Assembly: GCF_022919135.1 (NCBI RefSeq) | Contig: NZ_CP095049.1 | Span: 4,096,501 to 4,160,500, forward strand | Direction: 5' to 3' | Length of the DNA stretch: 64,000 bases | Source of the DNA: Hymenobacter cellulosivorans | GTDB taxonomy: Bacteria; Bacteroidota; Bacteroidia; Cytophagales; Hymenobacteraceae | Shown: positions 43,060 through 51,169 of the stretch, piece by piece | How positions within the stretch are numbered: the first letter of the stretch is position 1 | Layout of the letters: the number at the start of each line of letters is the position of its first letter | Notes under the pieces: generated by a model | Database searches by the model: none | Told to the model about the DNA's origin: nothing | Seen by the model: only the letters and a program-made list of their open reading frames with translations | Program-made: the position numbers and the translations under genes

Positions 43060-44682
43060 TTAAGAGACGAGTTGGTATTTGCGCTGCCGCAACGCCTTGA
43101 TTTGGTCATCGGCCAGATACTCCTCGTAGGTCATGCGGCGGTCAATGATGCCGTCGGGCGTGAGCTCGATGATGCGGTTGGCCACGGTTTCGACAAACTG
43201 CAAGTCGTGCGAAGAGAAAAGCAAAGTACCCTGGAAGTCGCGCAGGCTGTTGTTCAGAGCCGTAATGCTTTCCAGGTCGAGATGGTTCGTTGGGTCGTCG
43301 AGCACGAGCACGTTGCCCGATTCCATCATCATTTTGGAGAGCATGCAGCGTACTTTTTCGCCCCCGCTGAGCACGTTCGACTTCTTCTGCGACTCCTCGC
43401 CCGAGAACAGCATCCGACCTAAAAAGCCCCGGATAAAGCTTTCGTCTTTCTCCGTAGAATACTGCCGCAGCCAGTCGACCAAGTTCAAGTCGGTGTCGAA
43501 GAACTCGGCATTTTCGCGCGGGAAATACGACGGGGTAATGGTCGTGCCCCACTTCATGTCACCCGAGTCGGCTTTGATTTGCTCAAACAGGATGTCGAAG
43601 AGGAGGGAAGCGGCCCGGTCGTCGCGGCTGATGATGGCTACCTTGTCCTTCTTGTCGAGCGAGAAGGACACGTTACGGAATACCACCTGGCCCTCCACCG
43701 ACTTGCTCAGGTTCTCGACCGTGAGCAGCTGGTTGCCGGCTTCGCGCTCGGGCTTGAAGGCAATGTAGGGGTACTTGCGCGACGACGGCTTGATTTCCTC
43801 CAGCGTCAGCTTTTGCAGCAGCTTCTGGCGCGAAGTAGCCTGCTTGGACTTGGAGGCGTTGGCCGAGAAGCGGCGCACGAATTCTTCCAGTTCCTTGCGC
43901 TTGTCCTCGGTCTTCTTATTTACTTCCTGGCGCTGCTTCAGTGCCAGTTGGCTCGATTCGTACCAGAACGAGTAGTTGCCGGGGTACATGGTAATCTTCG
44001 AGAAGTCCAGGTCGGCCATGTAGTTACACACTGCGTCGAGGAAGTGACGGTCGTGGCTGACCACAATCACCGTGTTCTGGAATGAGTCGAGGAAGTTTTC
44101 CAGCCACAGCACAGTCTCGGCGTCGAGGCCGTTGGTTGGTTCGTCGAGCAGCAGCACGTCGGGGTTGCCAAACAGAGCCTGAGCCAGCAGCACCCGCACT
44201 TTGTCGGAGCCGCCCAGGTCGCCCATCATCGTGTAATGCTTGTCTTCACCAATACCCAGGCCCGAAAGCAGTTCAGCCGCTTCGTAGTCGGCGTTCCAGC
44301 CCTCCATGTCGGCAAACTCGCCTTCGAGCAGGGCGGCCCGCTCACCGTCGGCGTCCGAGAAGTCGGCTTTGGCGTAGATGGCGTCTTTCTCTTCCATCAC
44401 CTTCCACAGCTTGGTGTGACCCATAATCACGGTCTGGAGGACCGGGTACTGGTCGTAGGCAAACTGATCCTGGCGCAGCACCGAGAGGCGGGCCCCGGCG
44501 GGCATGTCGACCGAGCCGGTGTTGGGCTCAATCTCGCCCGAGAGAATCTTCAGGAAGGTGGATTTACCGGCCCCGTTGGCCCCAATAAGGCCGTACACGT
44601 TGCCGGGCAGGAATTTAATGGTGACGTCTTCGAACAGGATGCGCTTACCGTAGCGCAGGCTTACGTTGGAGGTACTGATCAT
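43060..44682 (-). CDS. ABC-F ATPase (YkpA/YbiT type)
   Basis: Start ATG 44682 (MISTSNVSLRYGKRILFEDV) gives 540 residues; the longer frame to 44724 adds a non-conserved tail. Two ABC domains without membrane segments and a linker rich in K and E mark an ABC-F protein, which acts on ribosomes. Domain 1 has P-loop GANGAGKST (34-42) and LLLDEPTNGLD, but its signature is LGGSD. Domain 2 has LSGGEKVRCML and VLDDPTNHLD, but its P-loop has decayed to IISRDDRAASL (350-360). This asymmetry is characteristic of the YkpA/YbiT branch as I recall it. Probable roles are translation quality control or antibiotic tolerance. Confidence 0.92.
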   Translation of the reverse strand: MISTSNVSLRYGKRILFEDVTIKFLPGNVYGLIGANGAGKSTFLKILSGEIEPNTGSVDMPAGARLSVLRQDQFAYDQYPVLQTVIMGHTKLWKVMEEKDAIYAKADFSDADGERAALLEGEFADMEGWNADYEAAELLSGLGIGEDKHYTMMGDLGGSDKVRVLLAQALFGNPDVLLLDEPTNGLDAETVLWLENFLDSFQNTVIVVSHDRHFLDAVCNYMADLDFSKITMYPGNYSFWYESSQLALKQRQEVNKKTEDKRKELEEFVRRFSANASKSKQATSRQKLLQKLTLEEIKPSSRKYPYIAFKPEREAGNQLLTVENLSKSVEGQVVFRNVSFSLDKKDKVAIISRDDRAASLLFDILFEQIKADSGDMKWGTTITPSYFPRENAEFFDTDLNLVDWLRQYSTEKDESFIRGFLGRMLFSGEESQKKSNVLSGGEKVRCMLSKMMMESGNVLVLDDPTNHLDLESITALNNSLRDFQGTLLFSSHDLQFVETVANRIIELTPDGIIDRRMTYEEYLADDQIKALRQRKYQLVS

Positions 44683-45050
44683 ATGCGGAGAAAAGCGAGA
44701 AAACCAGGGTTGGGCCCACCGCAAAAGCGGGCAAATAAGTCAATCAGAGTGCGAAAATAGACAAAATGCGTGGGGCATAATATTTCGGGAGCTCCCGCCG
44801 GGATTTGAGGCGGGGCGGAGCACCCGAAGTGAGGCCCCGGAGTCGGAGCAAAGCCAGGAAATACCGTCCCTAAACGGGTGTGCGCCGCTAAAAAAATAAA
44901 TCCCGGGACAACATCCTTGCTCAGAACCAAGTATATAAATCACAACTGCTTTGGTACGTGCGGTGAGCGGGCTTCTTCAACAGTCCCCACGAAGTTGCAG
45001 TTCCGAAGCACTCTTTCGTCTTAACTCATACACTTTTTCTCTTCTGAAGT
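44683..45050. other. 368-bp divergent intergenic region
   Basis: Separates the ABC-F gene (minus) from the DUF4199 gene (plus). The minus strand has TATTTTCG and the plus strand has AT-rich TATATAAATC around 44935, either of which may be promoter parts. No gene seen. Confidence 0.45.
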
Positions 45051-45521
45051 ATGAACAGTGCAAACCTCACCCCCGAAAAAAATGGATTCCGCTATGGGCT
45101 GCTGACGGCCGGTGGTATGATTGTTTATTTCTTCCTGGCCTCGCTGCTGCACCTCACCGACCGGGTTGAGTTTAGTTTTCTAAACGGCGTAGTTTTAGCC
45201 ATCGGTATCTGCATGGCTATTTCGCACTACAAGAGCGTGCGCCACGACCGGATGCCTTACCTGCACGGCTTCGGCACGGGTATCATTACTTCTATCGTAG
45301 CTGCCGTGGTATTCGGGTTGTTCTTTGTCGTGTACACGGTTATCAATCCTTCCATCATGAACCAGCTGCGGGCCCGAGACTTGTTTGGCGCCGACCTGTC
45401 GGTAGTCATTGCATTTTTGGCCATTATGCTGCAAAGCGTGATGTCGGGCGTTATCATTTCGTTGGTTGCTATGCAGTACTTTAAGAGCCCCGACCACAAG
45501 CCGCTCGAAGGTATTGAGTAG
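45051..45521 (+). CDS. DUF4199-family membrane protein
   Basis: A 156-residue inner-membrane protein with about four hydrophobic segments: YGLLTAGGMIVYFFLASLLH, LNGVVLAIGICMAISHYK, GIITSIVAAVVFGLFFVVYT and VVIAFLAIMLQSVMSGVIIS. The order and the polar loop MPYLHGFGTG match the DUF4199 family, which is widespread in Bacteroidota and without known function. It is followed by a strong terminator, so monocistronic. Confidence 0.85.
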   Translation: MNSANLTPEKNGFRYGLLTAGGMIVYFFLASLLHLTDRVEFSFLNGVVLAIGICMAISHYKSVRHDRMPYLHGFGTGIITSIVAAVVFGLFFVVYTVINPSIMNQLRARDLFGADLSVVIAFLAIMLQSVMSGVIISLVAMQYFKSPDHKPLEGIE

Positions 45522-45539
45522 TCTAGTATGACTTAGTTG

Positions 45540-45577
45540 AAAAAGGCCGATTTCAGATGCTGAAATCGGCCTTTTTT
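45540..45577 (+). terminator. Terminator of the DUF4199 gene
   Basis: AAAAAGGCCGATTTCAG and its exact complement around an ATG loop, followed by T-run: a 17-bp perfect stem. Confidence 0.88.
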
Positions 45578-45636
45578 ATTGCTAAAAGCCATTGGATACG
45601 GAACCTTGGTAATTGAAATCGATGTTGATAATGCGG

Positions 45637-45667
45637 TTGCGATTTTGACAAAATGAATATATATTTG
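45637..45667 (+). promoter_or_regulatory. Full Bacteroidota promoter (TTG-N20-TATATTTG) in AT-rich DNA
   Basis: -33 TTG at 45637-45639 and -7 TATATTTG at 45660-45667 with a 20-base spacer, in a locally AT-rich stretch, giving a leader of about 95 bases to the gene at 45768. The arrangement copies the one at 24793-24824. Confidence 0.65.
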
Positions 45668-45767
45668 GATAATATATATGGTGGTCAGTTCGGGGCGTTA
45701 GTACTCTGTCCCGTTTAACACTACGTTTTATCAGCTCACAGCCTGTACGCTTTTCACTACCGCTCCT

Positions 45768-46172
45768 ATGAAATCCCTATTGCTCACACTGACCCTGTTT
45801 TTGAGCCTGGCCACGGTGGCCAGCGCCCAGAAGAAAGATAAACACGCCGAGATGCCCGGTTCCGAGCAAATCTCCGAAGCCCGGGTGGCCGAGCTAACCC
45901 GGCAGATGTGCAACCAGCTCCACCTGAATGAGGCCCAGTACATCCGCCTGCGCGAGGCTAACCGTATCAAGTTGTCCCGCCTCGACGAGATTCAGTGGCA
46001 GTACAAATCGGAGCCCGGCCAGCAGCACGCCAAGATTGCCGAGCTCGAAGCCCAGTACGAAGCCGAGTGCAGCCGCATTCTGACGCCTTCCCAGCTGAGT
46101 TTGTTTCACACCCAGCAGCAGCGCGACCCGGAGCCCGAGCGGCCCGTCACCAACGAAGGCGGCATTGGCTAA
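45768..46172 (+). CDS. Small secreted helical protein, distant paralogue 3
   Basis: A 134-residue protein with a signal peptide (MKSLLLTLTLFLSLATVASA) and a helical mature part with VAELTRQMCNQLHLNEAQYI, RLREANRIKLSRLDEIQWQY and LEAQYEAECSRILTPSQLSL. The L.L.E.QY..(V/L).(Q/E).N core and the late LTPSQLSLF aligns with the pair at 24939 and 25563, and here resembles Spy/CpxP-type proteins more clearly (LTPSQ). The C-terminus is polar (QQRDPEPERPVTNEGGIG). It may be a periplasmic stress protein, which is an inference. Confidence 0.7.
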   Translation: MKSLLLTLTLFLSLATVASAQKKDKHAEMPGSEQISEARVAELTRQMCNQLHLNEAQYIRLREANRIKLSRLDEIQWQYKSEPGQQHAKIAELEAQYEAECSRILTPSQLSLFHTQQQRDPEPERPVTNEGGIG

Positions 46173-46192
46173 GCTGTTGTTCTGCTAAGTTT

Positions 46193-46229
46193 AAAAAGGC
46201 GGCTTCCTCACCCGGGAAGCCGCCTTTTT
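46193..46229. terminator. Bidirectional terminator
   Basis: AAAAAGGCGGCTTCC / GGGAAGCCGCCTTTTT stem around a TCACCC loop between convergent genes. Confidence 0.85.
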
Positions 46230-46247
46230 GCTGGGCTACGGGCGTAG

Positions 46248-46643
46248 TTAATGCCGGATAGGGGCCCGCTCGTAGAGTACCTCGGTGACGGTGCCCAGGG
46301 GCCCGAAGCGCAGCACCAGCTTGTTGGCCGAGGAACGTTGATGCGCGGGCTCACATTGGGTGCCGGGCTCCAGATAGTAGAAATACAGCTTTTCGGTTTG
46401 CTCACTGAGCTCCTCTTCATCGGGGCGGCCAAACAGCGCGTCGATGTCGTCGGCGCGGGTGCCGTAGAGCAGCTCCCGGTGCTGCTGCAGAGCGGGTAGT
46501 TGGGCTTGGCGGCGGTTCTGGCAGGCGTAGGGGTCGCGGCGCCACACCTCGGCATCGAAGCCGGGCAACTCGGGCAGGGAATGGCCGCAACTACAGAGTA
46601 GCACCATGCCAAGTGCGGAAAGAAGAATCGGACGAATATGCAT
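46248..46643 (-). CDS. Small lipoprotein, unknown
   Basis: Start ATG 46643 (MHIRPILLSALGMVLLCSCG) opens a lipoprotein signal with lipobox LLCSC; the frame upstream to 46703 is signal-free and dropped. The 131-residue product has a conserved-looking body: PYACQNRRQAQLPALQQHRE, LLYGTRADDIDALFGRPDEE, KLYFYYLEPGTQC and KLVLRFGPLGTVTEVLYE. The ALFGRPD..… and YYL..G pattern resembles SmpA/BamE-like small lipoprotein folds, where a short repeat measures out a helix-sheet unit. That is a weak resemblance only. Confidence 0.65.
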   Translation of the reverse strand: MHIRPILLSALGMVLLCSCGHSLPELPGFDAEVWRRDPYACQNRRQAQLPALQQHRELLYGTRADDIDALFGRPDEEELSEQTEKLYFYYLEPGTQCEPAHQRSSANKLVLRFGPLGTVTEVLYERAPIRH

Positions 46644-46724
46644 AACCTGAGAACAACCGGGAACCGACGGTAAGAAAGACTCGTTAGACACGCCAAGAAG
46701 CATGCAACGGAAGCACGAAAGTAC

Positions 46725-46732
46725 TAGATTTG
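46725..46732 (+). promoter_or_regulatory. -7 element (TAGATTTG)
   Basis: Perfect TAnnTTTG on the plus strand, 56 bases before the L,D-transpeptidase-like gene. Confidence 0.55.
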
Positions 46733-46788
46733 CCTAGCCACGCTCCTGGAGTTCTTCTATCCCCGTCATTTTAGGCCGATTTCAGCCC

Positions 46789-47598
46789 ATGCCCACCCCA
46801 CGGACTGCCTTTGCGGGCTTACTGCTGACCGCACTTTCGTTTCTTATGCCCTCCGCGCCGGCCTCGGCTACTGATGACCCGCGGAACCCCCAGAAAATCA
46901 CGGCTGCGGCCAACGCCGCGGCCCGGAAAGCTTTTTATACCGCCGCTTTTGAGCAGCACATGCTGCTGACCTACACCCAGAGCGGGCTGACCCAGAGCGG
47001 CTTGTCGATGAGCGTGTTTCGGCAGGCTTTGATTGGCTACTACAACCTGCAGCAGCGGGGCCTGGCTTCGGCCACGAAGCCTTTGCTGACGGTCATCGAC
47101 TTTAGCCGCTCCAGCCGCCTGAAGCGCCTGTGGGTGATTGATCTGAAAAAACAGCGGGTGTTGTTTAATACGTTGGTGGCTCACGGTAAAAACACCGGCG
47201 AGGAGTTTGCCAAAGCGTTTTCCAACGTAAACGGGTCGGAGCAGAGCAGCATCGGCTTTTACCTGACTGGCAACACTTACACTGGCAAGCATGGCCTCTC
47301 ACTGAAGCTGCAGGGCCTGGAACCCCGCTACAACAGCAATGCCGCCAGCCGGGCCGTAGTGGTGCACGGGGCCGAGTACGTGTGCGAGGATTTCGTGCGG
47401 CAGCACGGCCGCTTGGGGCGTAGCCAGGGTTGCCCAGCCCTGCCTACCGACCAAGCTGGCAGCATCATTCGCACCATCAAGGGCGGCTCAGTGATTTACG
47501 CCCACGCCCCGGCTGCCGTCAACTATACGTCCTCGTTTTTGCAGTTGGACCCCGCTCTCACCGCCTTTGCCCGCACTCAGGGCTTAGCCAAGCTTTAA
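46789..47598 (+). CDS. Secreted L,D-transpeptidase-type protein (YkuD_2 family)
   Basis: The 269-residue protein has a signal peptide (LLLTALSFLMPSAPASA) and the Bacteroidota murein L,D-transpeptidase catalytic domain. LLTVIDFSRSSRLKRLWVID is its usual start, then VLFNTLVAHGKNTGEEFAKA, VVVHGAEYV (His193) and the active-site GRSQGCPALP with Cys215. Such enzymes form or trim 3-3 links, or attach proteins, in peptidoglycan. All key residues are intact. The protein is periplasmic. Confidence 0.9.
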   Translation: MPTPRTAFAGLLLTALSFLMPSAPASATDDPRNPQKITAAANAAARKAFYTAAFEQHMLLTYTQSGLTQSGLSMSVFRQALIGYYNLQQRGLASATKPLLTVIDFSRSSRLKRLWVIDLKKQRVLFNTLVAHGKNTGEEFAKAFSNVNGSEQSSIGFYLTGNTYTGKHGLSLKLQGLEPRYNSNAASRAVVVHGAEYVCEDFVRQHGRLGRSQGCPALPTDQAGSIIRTIKGGSVIYAHAPAAVNYTSSFLQLDPALTAFARTQGLAKL

Positions 47599-47628
47599 AT
47601 TGTTCCTCTAGTTGTTTGTTGTTCGTTC

Positions 47629-47666
47629 AAAGAAAAACCCAGCCGTACGGTTGGGTTTTTCTTTTT
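47629..47666 (+). terminator. Terminator after the L,D-transpeptidase gene
   Basis: AAAGAAAAACCCAGCC / GGTTGGGTTTTTCTTT stem (one G-T pair) with GTAC loop and T-run. Confidence 0.85.
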
Positions 47667-47702
47667 AGGGCTGAATAGCCAATAGCAGAGTCAGCGCCGG
47701 TG

Positions 47703-47897
47703 CTAAGCCCGGTCGCCGGTGGCCTTCACCAGGTTAATGCCAGCGAAGAAGAAGATGAGGCCCACGGCGAACGGTACCAGGGAGTTCATCTTGCTCAGGC
47801 CCAACCCACCGATTTGCAGAAAGCCCAGGGCTCCGGCAATGATGCCGAGGATACCCAGAATGGTCAGGATTGCGCCGAAGGTGCGTTTTTGGTTCAT
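47703..47897 (-). CDS. Small two-helix membrane protein
   Basis: A 64-residue protein from ATG 47897 (MNQKRTFGAILTILGILGII), with two membrane segments (GAILTILGILGIIAGALGFL; SLVPFAVGLIFFFAGINLV) and a glycine-rich turn. It is conserved-looking for Bacteroidota, where similar tiny proteins occur. The ATG at 47921 adds eight residues and is less likely. No function is known. Confidence 0.7.
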   Translation of the reverse strand: MNQKRTFGAILTILGILGIIAGALGFLQIGGLGLSKMNSLVPFAVGLIFFFAGINLVKATGDRA

Positions 47898-48085
47898 ATA
47901 GAGGGAAAGATTAAGGATCAAAAGAAAAATAGTAGCCCGGCAGCAAACCGGTCTTGGCCTGATACGCAGATACCTGCCATTTGGGTATATAGAGCTAGCA
48001 CAACCCTACTACTTGCTTCGCGTTACAAGCGAAACAGCTCCTCGGGGCTGATTTTCCATCCGCCCATTTCCACATCCACACCACC

Positions 48086-48895
48086 ATGAGAGGAAGCATT
48101 CGCTACATAATTGCCCTGGTTCTGGCCGGGTTTTCATTCATAACCTACTACTGCAAGCGCTCCACCAACGAAGTAACCGGGGAGGTGCAGCACGTCGATA
48201 TGACGGCCGAGCAGGAAATAGCCCTGGGCTTACAAGCCGCCCCCGAAATGGCCCAGCAGTACGGTGGCCTGCATCCCGACCGGCAAGCTGCAGCCCGGGT
48301 CGAGGAAATCGGGCAGCAGCTCGTGCGCAGCACCAAGGCCAGTCAGACCCCCTACAAGTTCCAGTTTCATTTGCTGGCCGACGAAAACACGATTAACGCC
48401 TTTGCCCTGCCCGGCGGGCAGATTTTCATTACGGCGGGCTTGCTCAAAAACCTGCGGACTGAAGGACAGGTGGCCGGAGTATTGGCCCACGAAATTGGCC
48501 ACGTAGTGGGTCGGCACTCGGCTGAGCAGGTAGCTAAATCCAACCTGACCCAGGGCCTGACCGGGGCCGCCGCCATTGCCGTCTACGACCCGGACCGCCC
48601 CAGCACGGCTGCGGCCGCGGCCGCCACGGCTATGGTTGCCAAACTCGTAACGATGCGCTTTGGCCGCGAAGACGAGCTGGAGTCCGACCGGTTAGCGGTG
48701 GACTTTACGGCCCAGGCCGGCTACAACCCCGAGGCTATGATTCAGGTAATGCAAATCCTGGAGCAAACCGGGGGCGGCAGCCGCACGCCGGAGTTTATGA
48801 GCACCCACCCTAACCCGGGGAACCGTATTGGGGAGATTCAGCAGGCCATTGCCGCCGACTTTCCGCAGGGACTACCCGCGGGCCTCAAGCCGTAG
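48086..48895 (+). CDS. M48-family metalloprotease, envelope
   Basis: The 269-residue protein has one N-terminal hydrophobic segment (YIIALVLAGFSFITYYC), then an M48 catalytic domain: AEQEIALGLQAAPEM, NAFALPGGQIFITAGLL, zinc site HEIGH (135-139) and the third ligand in EDELESDRLAVDF. The order matches BepA/LoiP-like periplasmic proteases that maintain outer-membrane proteins. The segment may be a signal with a weak lipobox (Cys23). A second M48 gene lies at 54646. Confidence 0.9.
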   Translation: MRGSIRYIIALVLAGFSFITYYCKRSTNEVTGEVQHVDMTAEQEIALGLQAAPEMAQQYGGLHPDRQAAARVEEIGQQLVRSTKASQTPYKFQFHLLADENTINAFALPGGQIFITAGLLKNLRTEGQVAGVLAHEIGHVVGRHSAEQVAKSNLTQGLTGAAAIAVYDPDRPSTAAAAAATAMVAKLVTMRFGREDELESDRLAVDFTAQAGYNPEAMIQVMQILEQTGGGSRTPEFMSTHPNPGNRIGEIQQAIAADFPQGLPAGLKP

Positions 48896-49007
48896 TTGTA
48901 ATGGCTTAACAACCCTTATCTTCAACTGTGGCCGGGCGCAAGCTCGGCCACAGCGCGTTTAATCCCGTACTAGCGAGCAACTACCCTAGTTTAGAACTTC
49001 TCCCACC

Positions 49008-49907
49008 ATGGCTGCCCCACCCATTTTACTCCGGCTGTTGTTTGTGTTGAATCCCATTTCGGGCGATATCGACAAGTCCTCACTGGAAGATACCATCACC
49101 AGCTTTTGCCGGGAACGAGGCCGCACCGTTACCTTTTTTCACACCTCCGGCGAGAATGACCTGACCAAGCTGCAGCGACATATCCGGGAGCATTCATACG
49201 ATGCCGTATTTGCCGCCGGTGGCGACGGTACGGTCAGCCTGGTAGCCGAGGCCCTGACCGAAACCAACCTGCCGCTAGGCATACTTCCGCTGGGCTCGGG
49301 CAACGGTTTATCCAAGGACCTGGGCATTCCGCAGGATCAGCAGGAAGCCCTGCACCTGATCTGGGACCACCAGGTACGCGCCATCGATACCCTGCGCGTA
49401 GGCGGCACGTTCTGCGCCCACCTGGCCGATCTGGGTTTCAACGCGCTGGTCGTGGAGCGGTTCTGCAGCGGCGACACCCGCGGCCCGGGGGCCTACGTGC
49501 GGATTGCCATGCAGGAGTACCTGGGCTACGAGCCAGCCCATTACCGCATTATTACCGACCAGGAAACCTACGAGGGCCCTGCCTTTATGGTCACGGTGGC
49601 CAACGCCAACACGTTCGGCAGCAACGTAGTCATCAATCCGGACAGCCGGCTCGACGACGGGGAGTTTGAAATCTGCCTGATTGAGCCCTTTCCCGGTACC
49701 GCCGCGCTGGGTATTCTCTACCAGCTCTACACCGATGCCTTCGATGAATCGGTGTATACCCGGCGACTGCGCTGCCGCCGGGCCACCATTGAAGTGCCCG
49801 GCCACGACCAGGTACTAGTGCAGGTAGATGGAGAGCCGCAGCAAGCCAGGCTACCCCTGCAGGTCACGATTGAGCCCCAGAGTCTGCGGGTGCTGCTGCC
49901 GCTGTAG
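49008..49907 (+). CDS. Diacylglycerol kinase-family lipid kinase (YegS/DagK)
   Basis: A 299-residue lipid kinase of the DagK/YegS family: LFVLNPISGDIDK at the start, the ATP motif GGDGTVSLVAEAL (71-75 GGDGT), ILPLGSGNGLSKDLGI, and the late DDGEFEICLIEPF. It phosphorylates a lipid such as diacylglycerol or sphingoid base; the true substrate is not given by sequence. There is no signal, so it is a cytoplasmic, membrane-associated enzyme. Its last 44 bases overlap the convergent metallophosphoesterase gene. Confidence 0.92.
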   Translation: MAAPPILLRLLFVLNPISGDIDKSSLEDTITSFCRERGRTVTFFHTSGENDLTKLQRHIREHSYDAVFAAGGDGTVSLVAEALTETNLPLGILPLGSGNGLSKDLGIPQDQQEALHLIWDHQVRAIDTLRVGGTFCAHLADLGFNALVVERFCSGDTRGPGAYVRIAMQEYLGYEPAHYRIITDQETYEGPAFMVTVANANTFGSNVVINPDSRLDDGEFEICLIEPFPGTAALGILYQLYTDAFDESVYTRRLRCRRATIEVPGHDQVLVQVDGEPQQARLPLQVTIEPQSLRVLLPL

Positions 49908-51123
49908 GAGCCGGTGGGGCTGCAGGCACCAGTTGCTTGCGGAACACTTCGGCCGCTAGGGGCTCAGCGGCGCTGGTGCCGGGCTCGTAGGTGCGCAGCC
50001 AGACTTCGCCACCCTGGTAAAATTCCAGGGCGAAAAACCCCTTGTGCTCGTGGGTAAATGTGGCTTTGCCGCCTGGCTGCACGAAAGCCGTTTTGCTACC
50101 CGAGCCGCTCACCAGAAAGTGGCCTTGCCGGTAGTGGAAGTACTGCAGGTTGTGGTCGTGGCCGGCGGCGTAAATAATATTGGGGAACTGGTGTAGCACC
50201 CGCAGCAGGCGGCGGCGCATCTTGCGGTAGCGCGGGTGGGCCATGTCCTCGGCCGCCCCGATGAGCTTGCGGTACGCCGGAAACAGGGAGCCGATGATAG
50301 GCAGCGGCACGTAGGCTTTTTTGTGGGCCGCCGTTAGGGGAAACAAGTGCTGTTTGGTCGTGAATTTACCCCCGTGCATGGCATTCGAGTACAAGGGGTG
50401 ATGTCCGGCCACTACTATCTGCTGGTGGCGGTTGTGCTCCAGAATTTCCTGCAATTGCGCAAAGGGCTCCTTTGAATTACTCACCGTGCAGCCAAACTCG
50501 GGCCCCAGGGGCCGCGGGCCGTTTTGCACCCACCACTGCGTATTGAGCACGACTAGTAGCAAGCCCTCGGCCAGCTGCAGCGTAACCGGGCCCGGGCAGC
50601 CTTTGGCGGGCAGGTAATGTGCGGCGGGTAGATGCTCCAGCACGTAAGCTTCCTGCCGCAGCAGGTACTGGTAACCGTCGGGACGTCCTTTGTTCCAGTC
50701 GTGGTTGCCGCTGAGGAAAATAACCCGGCCGGCATACTGCTGAAAGGCGTCGAGCTGGGTATTGAGCCGTTTTTCTGCCGCCGCCCGCCCCGGGTGCGTA
50801 GGAGCCGGAATACCGGTTGGGTACACATTGTCGCCCAGAAGGACCACGCTGCTCTCGGCCCCGGCCTCCCCAAGCCAGTGCTGCAGCAGGTTGAGCACCG
50901 GGTCCTGCCCGTCGGTGGCCACCGCGCCCAGGTCGCCGACCAGGGCCAGGCGGTGGCGTAACTGGCCAGTTTGGGGCGTCTGGCTGGCCCAGCCGGCCTC
51001 CGCAGGCGCCACGAAAGGCTGCCGTCGGTAGCGCCGCTCCAGGCTGAAGCGGTATAGCAGCCAAAGGGCCAGGCCGGCCACCAGGGCCAGGGTAAAATAT
51101 ACGAGTTGGGCTACGGTAACCAA
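49864..51123 (-). CDS. Membrane-anchored metallophosphoesterase (calcineurin-like)
   Basis: The 419-residue protein has an N-terminal anchor (VAQLVYFTLALVAGLALWLL) and then a calcineurin-like phosphoesterase: LVGDLG (Asp64), LLGDNVYPTGIP (Asp98, Asn99), LSGNHDWNKG (Asn140, His141, Asp142), VVAGHHPLYSN and AAGHDHNLQYF. VSGSGSKTAF follows. The blocks around GNHDW, HPL and GSGSK resemble the N-terminal domain of large Bacteroidota proteins in which this enzyme is fused to a kinase-like region and a BamA/TamA barrel; here it stands alone. It converges on the lipid kinase gene, with overlapping 3' ends. Confidence 0.9.
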   Translation of the reverse strand: MVTVAQLVYFTLALVAGLALWLLYRFSLERRYRRQPFVAPAEAGWASQTPQTGQLRHRLALVGDLGAVATDGQDPVLNLLQHWLGEAGAESSVVLLGDNVYPTGIPAPTHPGRAAAEKRLNTQLDAFQQYAGRVIFLSGNHDWNKGRPDGYQYLLRQEAYVLEHLPAAHYLPAKGCPGPVTLQLAEGLLLVVLNTQWWVQNGPRPLGPEFGCTVSNSKEPFAQLQEILEHNRHQQIVVAGHHPLYSNAMHGGKFTTKQHLFPLTAAHKKAYVPLPIIGSLFPAYRKLIGAAEDMAHPRYRKMRRRLLRVLHQFPNIIYAAGHDHNLQYFHYRQGHFLVSGSGSKTAFVQPGGKATFTHEHKGFFALEFYQGGEVWLRTYEPGTSAAEPLAAEVFRKQLVPAAPPAPTAAAAPADSGAQS

Positions 51124-51169
51124 GCAGGAGCGGCGTCAGGAAGAGTGAAGGAGTAGGAGGGCCCCGGGC

